Assembly: GCA_902464405.1 (NCBI GenBank)
Contig: CABQJD010000002.1
Coordinates: 192,168-256,167 of the forward strand
Length of the DNA stretch: 64,000 nt
DNA from: an uncultured Actinomycetaceae bacterium
GTDB lineage: Bacteria > Actinomycetota > Actinomycetes > Actinomycetales > Actinomycetaceae
Direction: 5' to 3'
The position numbers and the translations under genes were made by a program. The notes under the pieces are model-generated. The model had not been told where the DNA came from, searched no databases, and worked only from the letters and a program-made list of their open reading frames with translations. Every line of letters begins with the position of its first letter. Within the stretch, counting starts at the first letter, position 1. Positions 9,395-18,048 of this stretch are shown here, one piece after another.

Positions 9395-9739
9395 ATGGCA
9401 GATCTACGAATCGTCTTTCACGTGAACGAAAATAATCGCTGGCCTTTTACTATTCGCTCAGCTCACAACCTCGTACACTCCAAAGAGCAAGGGCGCGCAG
9501 TCGTCGTTGCAAACGGCGGAGCTATCCGAGCTTTTTCACAATTAGACGCAGACCCCGCGCAATGGAAGAAAATTAAAGCTCTCGCAGAAGACGGCGTGAG
9601 GTTTGTGGTATGAAAAATCGCAATGGACGAACGCCAGATAAATCCTGATCTTCTGCCAAGCTACGTGGATATCGTTCCCGCTGGAATTGTTGAAATAGCA
9701 AAGCTGCAAGCACAGGGGTACGGCTATATCAAATCCTAA
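9395..9739 (+). pseudogene. DsrE-like sulfur-relay protein interrupted by an in-frame TGA (nonsense mutation or selenocysteine)
   Basis: ATG 9395 has a good GGGAG site and opens a frame (LRIVFHVNENNRWP, VVANGGAIRAF, GVRFVV) that meets TGA at 9611-9613. The same frame continues for 41 more codons to TAA 9737-9739 with KIAMDERQI, SYVDIVPAGIVEIAKLQAQ and GYGYIK. Together this is a 114-residue COG1416/DsrE-like protein of normal length and order. In this family the residue after the FVV-type strand is the conserved cysteine (FVACxN), exactly where the TGA sits. So either a Cys codon (TGC/TGT) mutated to TGA, or it is read as selenocysteine. I see only a weak TGG/CCA stem after the TGA, not a convincing bacterial SECIS, and no sel genes in the window. 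Function, by family, is sulfur transfer or redox; unproven. Confidence 0.7.
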
Positions 9740-9754
9740 ATACGCGATTCATCA

Positions 9755-9784
9755 CATTTGCAGATTACCTCCTCTCTGCAAATG
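9755..9784 (+). terminator. hairpin after the DsrE-like gene
   Basis: CATTTGCAG (9755-9763) pairs perfectly with CTGCAAATG (9776-9784) over a 12-base loop, 16 bases past the TAA. The following bases are only modestly T-rich, so it may be a weak terminator. Confidence 0.5.
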
Positions 9785-9871
9785 CTTATTCTCGCGTTTC
9801 TTACTATGCTCAAGAGTGGATCAAGTTTCAACACCGCTATATGAGGCTAGTAACGAGGAAAAATACAGAGC

Positions 9872-11293
9872 ATGAGCAAACGCAAGAAGATCACTATTGC
9901 CGTCGCTATCTTGGTGACGCTTATTCTCCTTGCTGCAGGAGTGTATATCGGCTATTTTACCTTGGGGAAACGAGCGCTTCCTCGCACATATATCGGAGAA
10001 ACGAACGTTGCAGGGCTTACCCAGCAAGAGATCGAAGATCGCCTCAATAATGCTGCGCAAGAAAAGACGGTGACGGTTTCAGGCGAGGGCATCGTCACCA
10101 CAAAATCCACGCTTGCCGATATGGGATTTTCCTTTGATTCGAAGAAAATAGCTGAGCAGGCTCTCTCCTCTAATTCACACATATTGAGCTATTTCAAAAA
10201 CCCTCTTTTTTCTCGTGTGCTCACACCCGATATCACAATACATAAAGAAACTGCTTCAAAATTTGCTCATTCGCTAACAGAAGGAAACGAATCGTCAGTA
10301 GCTCCGATTGAACCCACACTTGAATTTACTTCTGAAGAATTTCGCATTACTGAAGGAAAGAATGGTGTAGGGGTAGATCCGCGTGAACTAAAAAATGCCG
10401 CCTACCAACTCGCAGCAACGCTCTCAGATATCAATTATTCTGCATCAATTTCAGACGTTGAACCACTCATGCAGCCTTCCGAACTTCAACCGAAATTAGA
10501 AGCAGCCAATGAGCTAATTGATATCCCCGTCTCGCTAAAATTTAACGATAAAACCTTTAGCGCATCTGCAGAAGATAAAGCACAATGGCTCTCGCTCGAC
10601 TCTGAAAAACCAACTATTTCTGCGCAAGCAGTAAAAACATGGGTGCAAACCCAAGCCGATACTTTCACAATAAAAGGAATCACGGGAATTCGATATCTAA
10701 ATTCCTCGGGCGAAATCATCAAAGTAAAACGAGAAGCGATACAAGGAGTCACCGTTGATAACGTTGATTCAATCGCCGAGGAGATCGTGAAAAATCTAGC
10801 TGAAAAAGCAGCAACTAACGCAAGCTTTACCACCACAAATGAGCAGGTGCAGTGGGATGAAAAAGTAGTGGCTCCTGGCGCCGAGAACCTTCCTTATCCA
10901 GCGCCTGAGGGGGAGCGCTGGGTAGATATCAACCTCAGCAATCACAGCGTTAATTTGTATGAGGGAGCAACGTTGATAGCCAGCTATCCGATGATAAGCG
11001 GAAGCCCTGCCACGCCAACTCCCACAGGAGAATTTAGCGTTTATGCTCAACTCACTATCCAGACGATGCGCGGCAAAAATGCTGATGGATCTGAGTATGA
11101 AACCAAAGACGTGCCGTGGGTGACGTATTTCGATGGCGATATAGCTACTCACGGATCCTCTGCTTGGCGCAGCAGCTGGGGATATGATGCAGGATATGGC
11201 GGCTCCCACGGCTGTGTGAATATGTCGAACGAAGGAGCTCGCGCAGTATTTGATTTTGCTTCAGTTGGCACAGCAGTAACTGTGCACTACTGA
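9872..11293 (+). CDS. L,D-transpeptidase (YkuD family) with peptidoglycan-binding repeats
   Basis: A 473-residue membrane-tethered cell-wall enzyme. Residues 7-30 are a single N-terminal membrane anchor after MSKRKK. Two PG_binding_4-like modules follow (about 40-150 and 155-290; YIGETNVAGLTQQEIEDRL is typical). The catalytic YkuD domain occupies about 345-473: WVDINLSNHSVNLYEG, PTPTGEFSVY, H427 in THGSS and the nucleophile C448 in SHGCVNM. It should form 3-3 cross-links between stem peptides, or attach proteins to them, outside the membrane, consistent with Ldt homologues in actinobacteria and VanW-like PG_binding_4 proteins. GAGGA lies 12 bases before the ATG. The gene ends about 20 bases from the convergent CDGSH gene. 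Confidence 0.93.
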   Translation: MSKRKKITIAVAILVTLILLAAGVYIGYFTLGKRALPRTYIGETNVAGLTQQEIEDRLNNAAQEKTVTVSGEGIVTTKSTLADMGFSFDSKKIAEQALSSNSHILSYFKNPLFSRVLTPDITIHKETASKFAHSLTEGNESSVAPIEPTLEFTSEEFRITEGKNGVGVDPRELKNAAYQLAATLSDINYSASISDVEPLMQPSELQPKLEAANELIDIPVSLKFNDKTFSASAEDKAQWLSLDSEKPTISAQAVKTWVQTQADTFTIKGITGIRYLNSSGEIIKVKREAIQGVTVDNVDSIAEEIVKNLAEKAATNASFTTTNEQVQWDEKVVAPGAENLPYPAPEGERWVDINLSNHSVNLYEGATLIASYPMISGSPATPTPTGEFSVYAQLTIQTMRGKNADGSEYETKDVPWVTYFDGDIATHGSSAWRSSWGYDAGYGGSHGCVNMSNEGARAVFDFASVGTAVTVHY

Positions 11294-11313
11294 TTCATCA
11301 TTCATCCGCCCAA

Positions 11314-12000
11314 CTATTTCTCTATATGCCCGTCGTCAAAAGCAGCTGGTACGTGCGTAGCATCGCATATAGGCTTCTCACGCGATAGACCACAGCGGCA
11401 GAGCATATATCGATTGCGCAGCTCATATTCTTCGCCATCAGCGCTCTCAAGAGGAATATAACCATGCACATACAACCCTGCACTCACCGCCTGCTCAGGA
11501 TCCTGCACCACTGTGATTCCCGGCTTTAGCTCTGGCTCCAGCAGCTCTCCGCTCTCACTTTGCACGTTGAGCCGCCCTGCTGGGCAGGCGCTCGCCAATT
11601 CGCGTACGGTACTATCGCCCGAAGAATCGCCTTTCGCAAGAATGCTCCAAATATCTTCGCGCTCCCCTTGGGCATTTTCTGCATGGCAAAAGCGCACAAA
11701 TGCGCAACGTTTATCATCACGCACAGTGAGGCTCTTTCCTTCTATCGTCTCGGCTCGCTGATCAAACGTATCGGTGGAGGCAGTTTCAGCGCCCACAAAG
11801 CCGCGCTTTTTGTGCGTTCCATCGCAAAAAGGAGCAGAAGAGCTATGCCCACAACGGCACAGATAGTAATCGGATTTCTGCTCCAGCTCGCGCCCATCTT
11901 CCCATACGTAGCCCTGCCCTTGCGGCCGAACGATTTTTTCATCCAAGGGCACAGCCCCAGATACGTGATAGGGCCCGCCTTTAATGACCTTAATTCTCAT
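11314..12000 (-). CDS. dual CDGSH-type iron-sulfur protein
   Basis: A 228-residue soluble protein with two CDGSH [2Fe-2S]-binding sites. The first is CRCGHSSSAPFCDGTH near residues 48-63 (C-x-C-x2-S-x3-P-x-C-D-G-x-H, complete). The second near the C-terminus is CRCGLSREKPICDATH, where Gly of CDG is replaced by Ala but all three Cys and the His remain. Between them lies a ferredoxin-like Fer4_19 segment with CAFVRFC and ACPAGRL. The start is ATG 12000, giving MRIKVIKGGPYHV; longer frames upstream lie inside the preceding gene. The first 11 bases overlap the end of the FAD/Fe-S dehydrogenase gene, so translation is probably coupled. Electron transfer for that dehydrogenase is a reasonable inference, not proven. 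Confidence 0.85.
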   Translation of the reverse strand: MRIKVIKGGPYHVSGAVPLDEKIVRPQGQGYVWEDGRELEQKSDYYLCRCGHSSSAPFCDGTHKKRGFVGAETASTDTFDQRAETIEGKSLTVRDDKRCAFVRFCHAENAQGEREDIWSILAKGDSSGDSTVRELASACPAGRLNVQSESGELLEPELKPGITVVQDPEQAVSAGLYVHGYIPLESADGEEYELRNRYMLCRCGLSREKPICDATHVPAAFDDGHIEK

Positions 12001-15000
12001 CGATTCCATTTCCCACACCCTCATAAAGCAGCTGCGCCAGATGAACTCCACTTTGCCCAGCTAGCTGCTGTGCTTGAGTGCGGCAAGAAAAACCGTCTGC
12101 GAGATACACATAAACGCCACCCTTTTCCTCGGCTGCCCGCAATGCAGGTAAGAGCTGACGCTCCGCCACAGCCACGCTCACATCGTAATGCCCTCGTTCC
12201 ATACCAAAATTACCTGCTAAGCCGCAGCAGCCTGCTAAAATTTCCAGCTGCGCTCCCGCCTGCTTCAAAAGAGCGGCATCAGCTTTCCAACCCATCACGG
12301 AGTAATGATGGCAATGCGGCTGAGCCACGATATGTACGCCCTGCAGATTCGGCAGATGAAGTGTATTGGGTTTATACACTTTATGTGTGAGCAGTTCTGC
12401 GAGAGTGAACGTCATTGAGCTGACGAGCGAAGCGCGAGAATCGTCAGGAAGTAAATCGAGCACATCATCTCGCAATACTGCTGTGCAGCTCGGCTCTACC
12501 CCAACAATCGGAATCCCTTCTGCCGCAAAAGGAGCAAGCACGCTCAGCAAATGCTTTAGCTTTTTCTTTGCTGTATCGAGCTGACCAGTGGTAATCCATG
12601 TAAGCCCGCAGCAAGAATCTTCAGGCGGAATAATTACCGTATATCCGTGACGCTGCAGCAGCCCAACCATTGCTTGCGCTCCTCGCGTATCGAGCGTTTC
12701 GGAGAAGCTGTCTGCCCAAAGCATCACGTAGCGCGGCGGAGTTTCAGAAGATGAAGACGTATGTGCCGCTTTTTCTCCCTCGTGCGGCGCTTGAGAAGAA
12801 GGTAGCGACGCAGGCACCGATGGCAACGCAGATACTGCAGTTTCGGGCAGAAAGTCTGCCAGCATATCTGCCTCGCTCACACCGCACGGAATATGCATAT
12901 CCTTTCGTGCCCAAGAGGAAAACTTTCGGCGGGTAAATCCTGGCATGAAGCGACGCGTATCCAATCCTGCCAGGGCAAATGTGAGCTTTCGCAGAGGAGC
13001 TATGCTCAAAGCAGCGTTAGCTGCAAGCGCGGCTCCTGGAATTGATACTGCAAGCCGAGCAAAGCGAGGAAGATTGCCCAGCAGATAGTGCGTACGCGGG
13101 CGAAGCCTTCCTTTGTAGCCACGATAAAGCGCCTCAGATTTGAATCTCGCCACGTCTATTCCCGTGGGGCAATCTTTACCGCATGCTTTGCACCCGAGGC
13201 ATAAATCTAATGCCGAGCGCACAGCAGAATCAGCGAAACCACGAATCAGCGTATCACGCGCTGCGCCTGCTGCCGCGCCGCGCTGAGCGACCTCTTGCAA
13301 AATTCTCATACGCCCGCGCGTCACGTCTTTTTCTTCTCGCGTCGCCTGATAGCTCGGGCACATCCACCCTGTGCCAGATTCGATATTATTTGCGCGGCAT
13401 TTGCCAACCCCTGTGCAGTGGTGCAAAGCATGCGTGAAGCTATCGCCGTGATCATGAAAGTGAAAACCGCCCGCATAATCAAGCTCTGCAGCTTGCGGCC
13501 TGCGCAAATCGGAAGAAAGAGAATAGATGCCTGAATCTCGCGAATCGCTGGCATAAGGAGTGAATAAAATTCCGGGGTTGAGCAAATTTTCTGGGTCAAA
13601 AAGAGCTTTCACCTGCGCAAAAAGATTCATAGCAGCAGGAGAATACATACGTTCCAGCAGTTGGGTGCGGGCACGCCCGTCTCCATGCTCACCAGAGAGA
13701 GATCCGCCATAGCTCACAGCAATATCTGCTGCTTGCTCAAGAAATTCGCGAAATACTGGGATTCCTTGCTCTGTATCTAAAGGGAAATCAATACGCACAT
13801 GCACGCAGCCGTCGCCAAAATGCCCATACATCAAGCCGTGCAGATTGTGCCGATCCATCAAAGCCTGTAAATCTCGCAGATATGCCCCAAGATTTTCTGG
13901 AGGAACTGCCGAATCCTCCCAGCCTGGCCAGGCTTGAGTGCCCTGTGGGGTGCGCCCGCCAAGGCCTGCTCCATCAGCACGTATTTTCCACAAAATAGAA
14001 GCTTCTGCTCCAGCAGGTTTAATCGTCGCAGCCAGCGTGCCCGAATCGCGCACAATAGCCTCCGCACGAGCAGGGATAGTGGAGGGATCTTCTCCTTCAC
14101 GTGCTCCCACTTCTACCATCAGCCATCCGCCACCCTCAGGAAGCTTAGGCACCTCGCCTTTATGCTGGCGAACCATCTCAACGAGCGAAGCATCCATTCC
14201 TTCGATAGCGAGCGGGCGGTGTTTCAGTATCGCCGGCACAGCGTCTGCCGCTGCTGGCATATCGGGATAGCCAAGCACAACGAGCATAGGAGCCTCAGCA
14301 ATGGGCACGAGCCGTAGTGTAGCTTCTGTGATAGTGACGAGAGTTCCTTCTGTGCCAACAAGGAATTTCGCTACGTCAAAACCTCGCTCAGGAAGGAGAT
14401 GCTCGAGGGAATATCCGCTCACATGCCTGCCAAAGCGTCCGCACTCCGTACGAATCACAGCGAGGTGAGCGTTCACTAATTCGTGAAGTTCCGAAAGTAC
14501 GTTTTCTTGCGGAGCGCTCTCTCGCGCGCTATCCTCTCGCGAATCGCTCTCGCATGTATTACCCTCTTGCGTATCGTTGCCCTGAGGGGGTATTCTAGAA
14601 ACTTTTCCAGCAGAAACTTTCTCAGAGGAAAACCCGCCTACTAAAAACTCCTCTAGAGAAAGCTCGCCTAGAGAAAAATCTCTCGCAGAAAACTTTCTTC
14701 CGCAGCCGTCGATACATTGCACATCAAGCACATTATCCGATGTTTTCCCGTATGCCACGGCGTGAGGTCCACACGCGTTATTGCCAATCATACCGCCAAA
14801 CGTAGCTCGATTTTGCGTACTGGGATCTGGGCCAAAGCGCAAACCAAACGGAGCAGCCGCAGCCTGCAGATCACTCATCACCACGCCTGGCTGCACGCGA
14901 GCAGTGCGCTGCTCTGGATCAATAGCAAGGATTTTATTCATATAGCGGGAAAAATCAATGACGATCCCCTCACCAATTGAGTTTCCCGCAGTTGAAGTGC

Positions 15001-15223
15001 CACCACCTCGGCTGGTAATCGGAATGCGCCAACGCCGCGCCCATTCGAGCACGCACGCCACATCGTCAGCATCACGCGGGCAAACAACGAGTGCTGGCGG
15101 CACCCGATAATTGGAGGCGTCTGTGGCATATTGAGCGCGCGTAAGCGCAGAATCGCTGATATCTCCCTTAAAAGAAGCTCTCAGCTGAGCGAGCTGCTCA
15201 TGCACACGATCACGGATTGCCAT
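11990..15223 (-). CDS. FAD-binding and 4Fe-4S 2-hydroxyacid dehydrogenase (YdiJ/GlcD-GlpC type fusion)
   Basis: A 1077-residue fusion enzyme. The N-terminal half is a PCMH-type FAD domain (GGGTSTAGNSIGEG, FGGMIGNNACGPHAVAYGKTSD) followed by a FAD-oxidase C-terminal domain with GEHGDGRART. The second half carries a 4Fe-4S cluster motif (CLGCKACGKDCPTG near 680) and two CCG heterodisulfide-reductase-type motifs (SCCGLTW, GCCGLAGNFG). This order matches E. coli YdiJ, reported as a D-2-hydroxyglutarate dehydrogenase, and related D-lactate dehydrogenases; the exact substrate here is unknown. Residues about 185-245 are a Ser/Glu-rich insert absent from the core fold, coded by imperfect repeats around CTCTCGCG. 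A second low-complexity linker lies near 815-840. Downstream and overlapping is the CDGSH gene. Confidence 0.85.
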   Translation of the reverse strand: MAIRDRVHEQLAQLRASFKGDISDSALTRAQYATDASNYRVPPALVVCPRDADDVACVLEWARRWRIPITSRGGGTSTAGNSIGEGIVIDFSRYMNKILAIDPEQRTARVQPGVVMSDLQAAAAPFGLRFGPDPSTQNRATFGGMIGNNACGPHAVAYGKTSDNVLDVQCIDGCGRKFSARDFSLGELSLEEFLVGGFSSEKVSAGKVSRIPPQGNDTQEGNTCESDSREDSARESAPQENVLSELHELVNAHLAVIRTECGRFGRHVSGYSLEHLLPERGFDVAKFLVGTEGTLVTITEATLRLVPIAEAPMLVVLGYPDMPAAADAVPAILKHRPLAIEGMDASLVEMVRQHKGEVPKLPEGGGWLMVEVGAREGEDPSTIPARAEAIVRDSGTLAATIKPAGAEASILWKIRADGAGLGGRTPQGTQAWPGWEDSAVPPENLGAYLRDLQALMDRHNLHGLMYGHFGDGCVHVRIDFPLDTEQGIPVFREFLEQAADIAVSYGGSLSGEHGDGRARTQLLERMYSPAAMNLFAQVKALFDPENLLNPGILFTPYASDSRDSGIYSLSSDLRRPQAAELDYAGGFHFHDHGDSFTHALHHCTGVGKCRANNIESGTGWMCPSYQATREEKDVTRGRMRILQEVAQRGAAAGAARDTLIRGFADSAVRSALDLCLGCKACGKDCPTGIDVARFKSEALYRGYKGRLRPRTHYLLGNLPRFARLAVSIPGAALAANAALSIAPLRKLTFALAGLDTRRFMPGFTRRKFSSWARKDMHIPCGVSEADMLADFLPETAVSALPSVPASLPSSQAPHEGEKAAHTSSSSETPPRYVMLWADSFSETLDTRGAQAMVGLLQRHGYTVIIPPEDSCCGLTWITTGQLDTAKKKLKHLLSVLAPFAAEGIPIVGVEPSCTAVLRDDVLDLLPDDSRASLVSSMTFTLAELLTHKVYKPNTLHLPNLQGVHIVAQPHCHHYSVMGWKADAALLKQAGAQLEILAGCCGLAGNFGMERGHYDVSVAVAERQLLPALRAAEEKGGVYVYLADGFSCRTQAQQLAGQSGVHLAQLLYEGVGNGIDEN

Positions 15224-15334
15224 ATCTCTATTCTGCCCGTATCAGTATGCTCATGCACAAATCGCCGTTATACAAGAAGAAAACTGCACAAAGCCAGAAA
15301 ACCCACTCAAGGCTTATGCACCAAGGCTTACACA

Positions 15335-15547
15335 CTAAACATGTATCGCCTGCGCCAAAAGGTTATCGAGGCTGTAGCGGCTGTCTTTAATCACCACAAT
15401 ACAAGATTTTTTCTTCTTTGAGATAAGCGTGATTTCCTCGCCACTGTAGCAGCCTAGGCGAAAGAGGAAACTATCCATATCGTCATCATGCGTATCGATA
15501 CAGCGAATAATATACGTACTGCCAGCTTCTGCTTCTAATAAGTTCAT
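15335..15547 (-). CDS. feoA: ferrous iron transport protein A
   Basis: A 70-residue SH3-like cytosolic protein that modulates FeoB. The sequence shows the FeoA pattern: an initial strand, FRLGCYSGEEITLISKKKKS (the L-G-x-x-x-G-x-x-I core) and a C-terminal YSLDNLLAQAI helix matching the family's ALGxxxAxxI. Length is typical. It is last in the order feoB, Cys-rich protein, feoA on the minus strand, 25 bases after the middle gene, so it is probably cotranscribed from the iron-boxed promoter near 17970. Confidence 0.85.
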   Translation of the reverse strand: MNLLEAEAGSTYIIRCIDTHDDDMDSFLFRLGCYSGEEITLISKKKKSCIVVIKDSRYSLDNLLAQAIHV

Positions 15548-15572
15548 AGCGCCTTCACTAAAGAATAATGCT

Positions 15573-15872
15573 TCATTTTACATGGTTGCAGCCATGCTGG
15601 CACGTTGAAGCAGTCGTTCCGTGAGATTCCGTGCGAGGCGCTGCATGCGATTCTACGTGAGGTACTGCCGAAGCGTGCGCCTTGTATGGCTGAATCGTCA
15701 CCTCTGTTTTATGAGAAGCAGAGCCGCAATAGGCATGAACCGCCGGGCACGTGCCTTCCACTGGGCAGCCAAGGCACGCACCACCACGCCTCTTATGGCT
15801 CACGATATGATAGACAGCCCACGTCACAATCACCACGAGAGCCAAAGAGGCGATAATAGTCGGTAAGTTCAC
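15573..15872 (-). CDS. FeoB-associated cysteine-rich membrane protein
   Basis: A 99-residue protein with one N-terminal membrane helix (about 4-23), a basic HKRRGGACLGC stretch, then cysteines and many histidines (C33, C36, C42, C49 and the C-terminal CQHGCNH). This is the layout of FeoB-associated Cys-rich proteins, which take the FeoC position in many Gram-positive feo operons. It sits directly between feoB (14 bases upstream) and feoA (25 bases downstream), which strongly supports the call. The His/Cys-rich tail probably binds iron or another metal; its role in transport is inferred. Confidence 0.85.
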   Translation of the reverse strand: MNLPTIIASLALVVIVTWAVYHIVSHKRRGGACLGCPVEGTCPAVHAYCGSASHKTEVTIQPYKAHASAVPHVESHAAPRTESHGTTASTCQHGCNHVK

Positions 15873-15886
15873 GATATATGCTCCTA

Positions 15887-17899
15887 TTAGGCTGCAAGCT
15901 CTGCGTGGCTATGAAGCTCATACTTATCTGCGAAGCCTGCACGAATCTTGCGTGCCATAAGCACGATCGCAACAGCCATGCATGCAATCGCAATAAGTCC
16001 AGGCAGGAAAGCCTTTCCGAGATGCCCCTCAGTGATGAGCGTACCGCCTTGATACACAGCAAATGCCACCGCATATCCTGTGCAGAACTGCAAAGCGATT
16101 GCGCTGAAGAGCCAGCCTTTATGCTGCATTTCCGAATTCATTGCACCCATCGCAGCAAAGCACGGCGGAGTATAAAGGTTGAAGAAGAGATAAGCAAAGG
16201 CAGCCACCGAAGTAAGTCCCATCGTCGTCGCCACCTCATTGGCACCTCCAACGAGAGCAAGCTCATCTGGATCAATAAAGGAGGTTAGCCCATAGACTAC
16301 AGCGATTGTGCCCACAACGTTTTCTTTGGCGATAAAGCCTGTGACGGCGGCAGCAGCGAGCTGCCACGTGCCAATGCCGAGCGGAATCAAGAGGAAGGCA
16401 ACTGGAGAAGCGATTGTGGCCAGAATTGAAGAATCTTCCATTCCTTCAGGCACCACTTCGAGGCTCCAATTGTAAGTTTGCATCAGCTGCACCACGAGGT
16501 TACACACCAAAATAATCGTTGCAGCTTTAATAATGTATGCTTTTGCGCGCTCCAGCATGGAGAGGCAGGCATGCCAAGGGTTTGGCACTTTGTAGCGTGG
16601 AAGTTCCATGATGAAGAAAGACTTGCGGAATTTATAGCCTGTGACGCCTTTAATCAGCAGAGCACCGAAGAAAATCAGCACAAGTCCGAAGAAATAGCTA
16701 ACCCAGCTCACCCAGCCAGCACCGTCAAAGAATGCTCCTGCGAAAAGGGCAATCACTGGAATTTTTGCACCGCATGGAATGTTGGAGGTGAGCATTGCAG
16801 TGGCTCGGCGCTGCCGCTCGTCACGAATAGTGCGAGTACTCATAATTGCGGGAATTGCGCAGCCAGTGCCGATAACGATCGGGATCACCGATTTTCCAGA
16901 AAGCCCTACTCGCTTGAAAATCGGATCGAGCACGGCACTCACGCGAGCCATATAGCCAGACTCTTCAAGCAGAGCGAGGAGGAAATACATTACCATCACA
17001 AGCGGAAGGAAGCCAATGACTGCTCCCACGCCACCGATAATGCCATCAGCCACAATCGTCGTCAGCACTTCAGGGCTTTCAGCCATCTGCTCAGAAACCC
17101 ATTCCTGGAAGGTTTCAATCCAGCCCACAACCCAATCGGCAAGGAATGGGCCAACCCACGTCTGCGAGATAGAAAAGACGAGCCACATCACAGCAGCGAA
17201 AATAATCACCCCTCCGACAGGGTTCGTGAGCACGAGATCAATTTTATCTTGCACAGTGTGCTCGCGAGAGGAAGTATGGCGAGTTTCAACGCTTGCAACG
17301 ATGGAGTTGACGTATGCGAAACGCTTGCGGTCTTCGCTATCAACAGCAGCTTTATCAAGAAGATCCACATCTTCTTGACGATAGAGAGCATTTTGCGTAG
17401 AGCCTGCGCAGGAAATTGCTGCCGCCATCAGCTCTTTTAAGCCGTTATGCTCACGTGCACACGCGGTAGTTTCGATCACAGGGCAACCCAATTTTTCTGA
17501 AAGGATTGCCGTATCGATGCGAATATCGTCTTTCTGGGCAAGATCGTGTTTATTGAGGGCCACAACCACTGGAATGCCGAGTTCGAGAAGCTGGGTTGTA
17601 AAAAATAGGCTTCGGCTAAGATTCGTTGCATCAACAACGTTGATAATCACATCTGGTGAAGATGTGCGCACATATTCGCTTGTGATGCTCTCTTCTGGAG
17701 AAAATGGCGACATCGAATATGCACCTGGAAGATCTACTGCGATCACTTCTTCACCATTGGCATATTCGGGTTTTAATGCGCTTTCCTTTTTCCCGACGGT
17801 GACGCCACCCCAGTTGCCGACTTTCCCTTTCGTACCCGTCAGCGCATTGACGAGGGTAGTTTTTCCGCTATTCGGATTTCCTGCATATGCGATACGCAT
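15887..17899 (-). CDS. feoB: ferrous iron transporter B
   Basis: A 670-residue Fe(II) transporter with an N-terminal G-protein domain. G1 is GNPNSGKTT at residues 8-16, G3 is DLPGAYS and G4 is NKHD; a helical regulatory region follows to about residue 200. The membrane part has two Gate domains, with conserved GTGCAIPAIMSTRTI and SCNIPCGAKIPV-like segments (here TSNIPCGAKIPV) that hold the Cys residues of the pore, and GKENV-type FIAKENVVGT. The start is ATG 17899 with AAAGG seven bases upstream, giving MRIAYAGNPN; the 20 residues upstream in frame do not belong. A DtxR/IdeR-like box lies 67 bases upstream, so iron repression is expected. Confidence 0.96.
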   Translation of the reverse strand: MRIAYAGNPNSGKTTLVNALTGTKGKVGNWGGVTVGKKESALKPEYANGEEVIAVDLPGAYSMSPFSPEESITSEYVRTSSPDVIINVVDATNLSRSLFFTTQLLELGIPVVVALNKHDLAQKDDIRIDTAILSEKLGCPVIETTACAREHNGLKELMAAAISCAGSTQNALYRQEDVDLLDKAAVDSEDRKRFAYVNSIVASVETRHTSSREHTVQDKIDLVLTNPVGGVIIFAAVMWLVFSISQTWVGPFLADWVVGWIETFQEWVSEQMAESPEVLTTIVADGIIGGVGAVIGFLPLVMVMYFLLALLEESGYMARVSAVLDPIFKRVGLSGKSVIPIVIGTGCAIPAIMSTRTIRDERQRRATAMLTSNIPCGAKIPVIALFAGAFFDGAGWVSWVSYFFGLVLIFFGALLIKGVTGYKFRKSFFIMELPRYKVPNPWHACLSMLERAKAYIIKAATIILVCNLVVQLMQTYNWSLEVVPEGMEDSSILATIASPVAFLLIPLGIGTWQLAAAAVTGFIAKENVVGTIAVVYGLTSFIDPDELALVGGANEVATTMGLTSVAAFAYLFFNLYTPPCFAAMGAMNSEMQHKGWLFSAIALQFCTGYAVAFAVYQGGTLITEGHLGKAFLPGLIAIACMAVAIVLMARKIRAGFADKYELHSHAELAA

Positions 17900-17965
17900 A
17901 GTAAGCCTTTCTTGCACAGAGCAATCAATATGACGCCCACTAAACCAAAGTAGGGGCACACTTAG

Positions 17966-17984
17966 TAAGGATAGGCTTGCTTAA
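17966..17984 (+). promoter_or_regulatory. DtxR/IdeR-like iron box upstream of feoB
   Basis: TAAGGATAGGCTTGCTTAA matches the DtxR/IdeR consensus TWAGGTTAGSCTAACCTWA at 15 of 19 positions by hand alignment, including the central TAGGCT. It lies between feoB and tatC, where a repressor would control feoB transcription. Confidence 0.75.
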
Positions 17985-18048
17985 TAGATGGAAATATGGG
18001 ACGAAAGTTCCTTTTTACGATGTAAATTGTTAGAGAAAATGAGTTTCC

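Noticed and set aside
9614..9660. Firm claim of a SECIS element after the DsrE TGA
   Set aside because: Only a short TGG/CCA stem can be drawn; without a folding search and sel genes it stays a possibility.
11560..12390. 276-codon plus-strand frame over the CDGSH and dehydrogenase genes
   Set aside because: Antisense to both; the Fe-S motifs on the minus strand are unambiguous.
16478..17440. 320-codon open frame on the plus strand inside feoB
   Set aside because: It is antisense to a well-conserved gene, has no family features and an odd His/Asn-rich composition.
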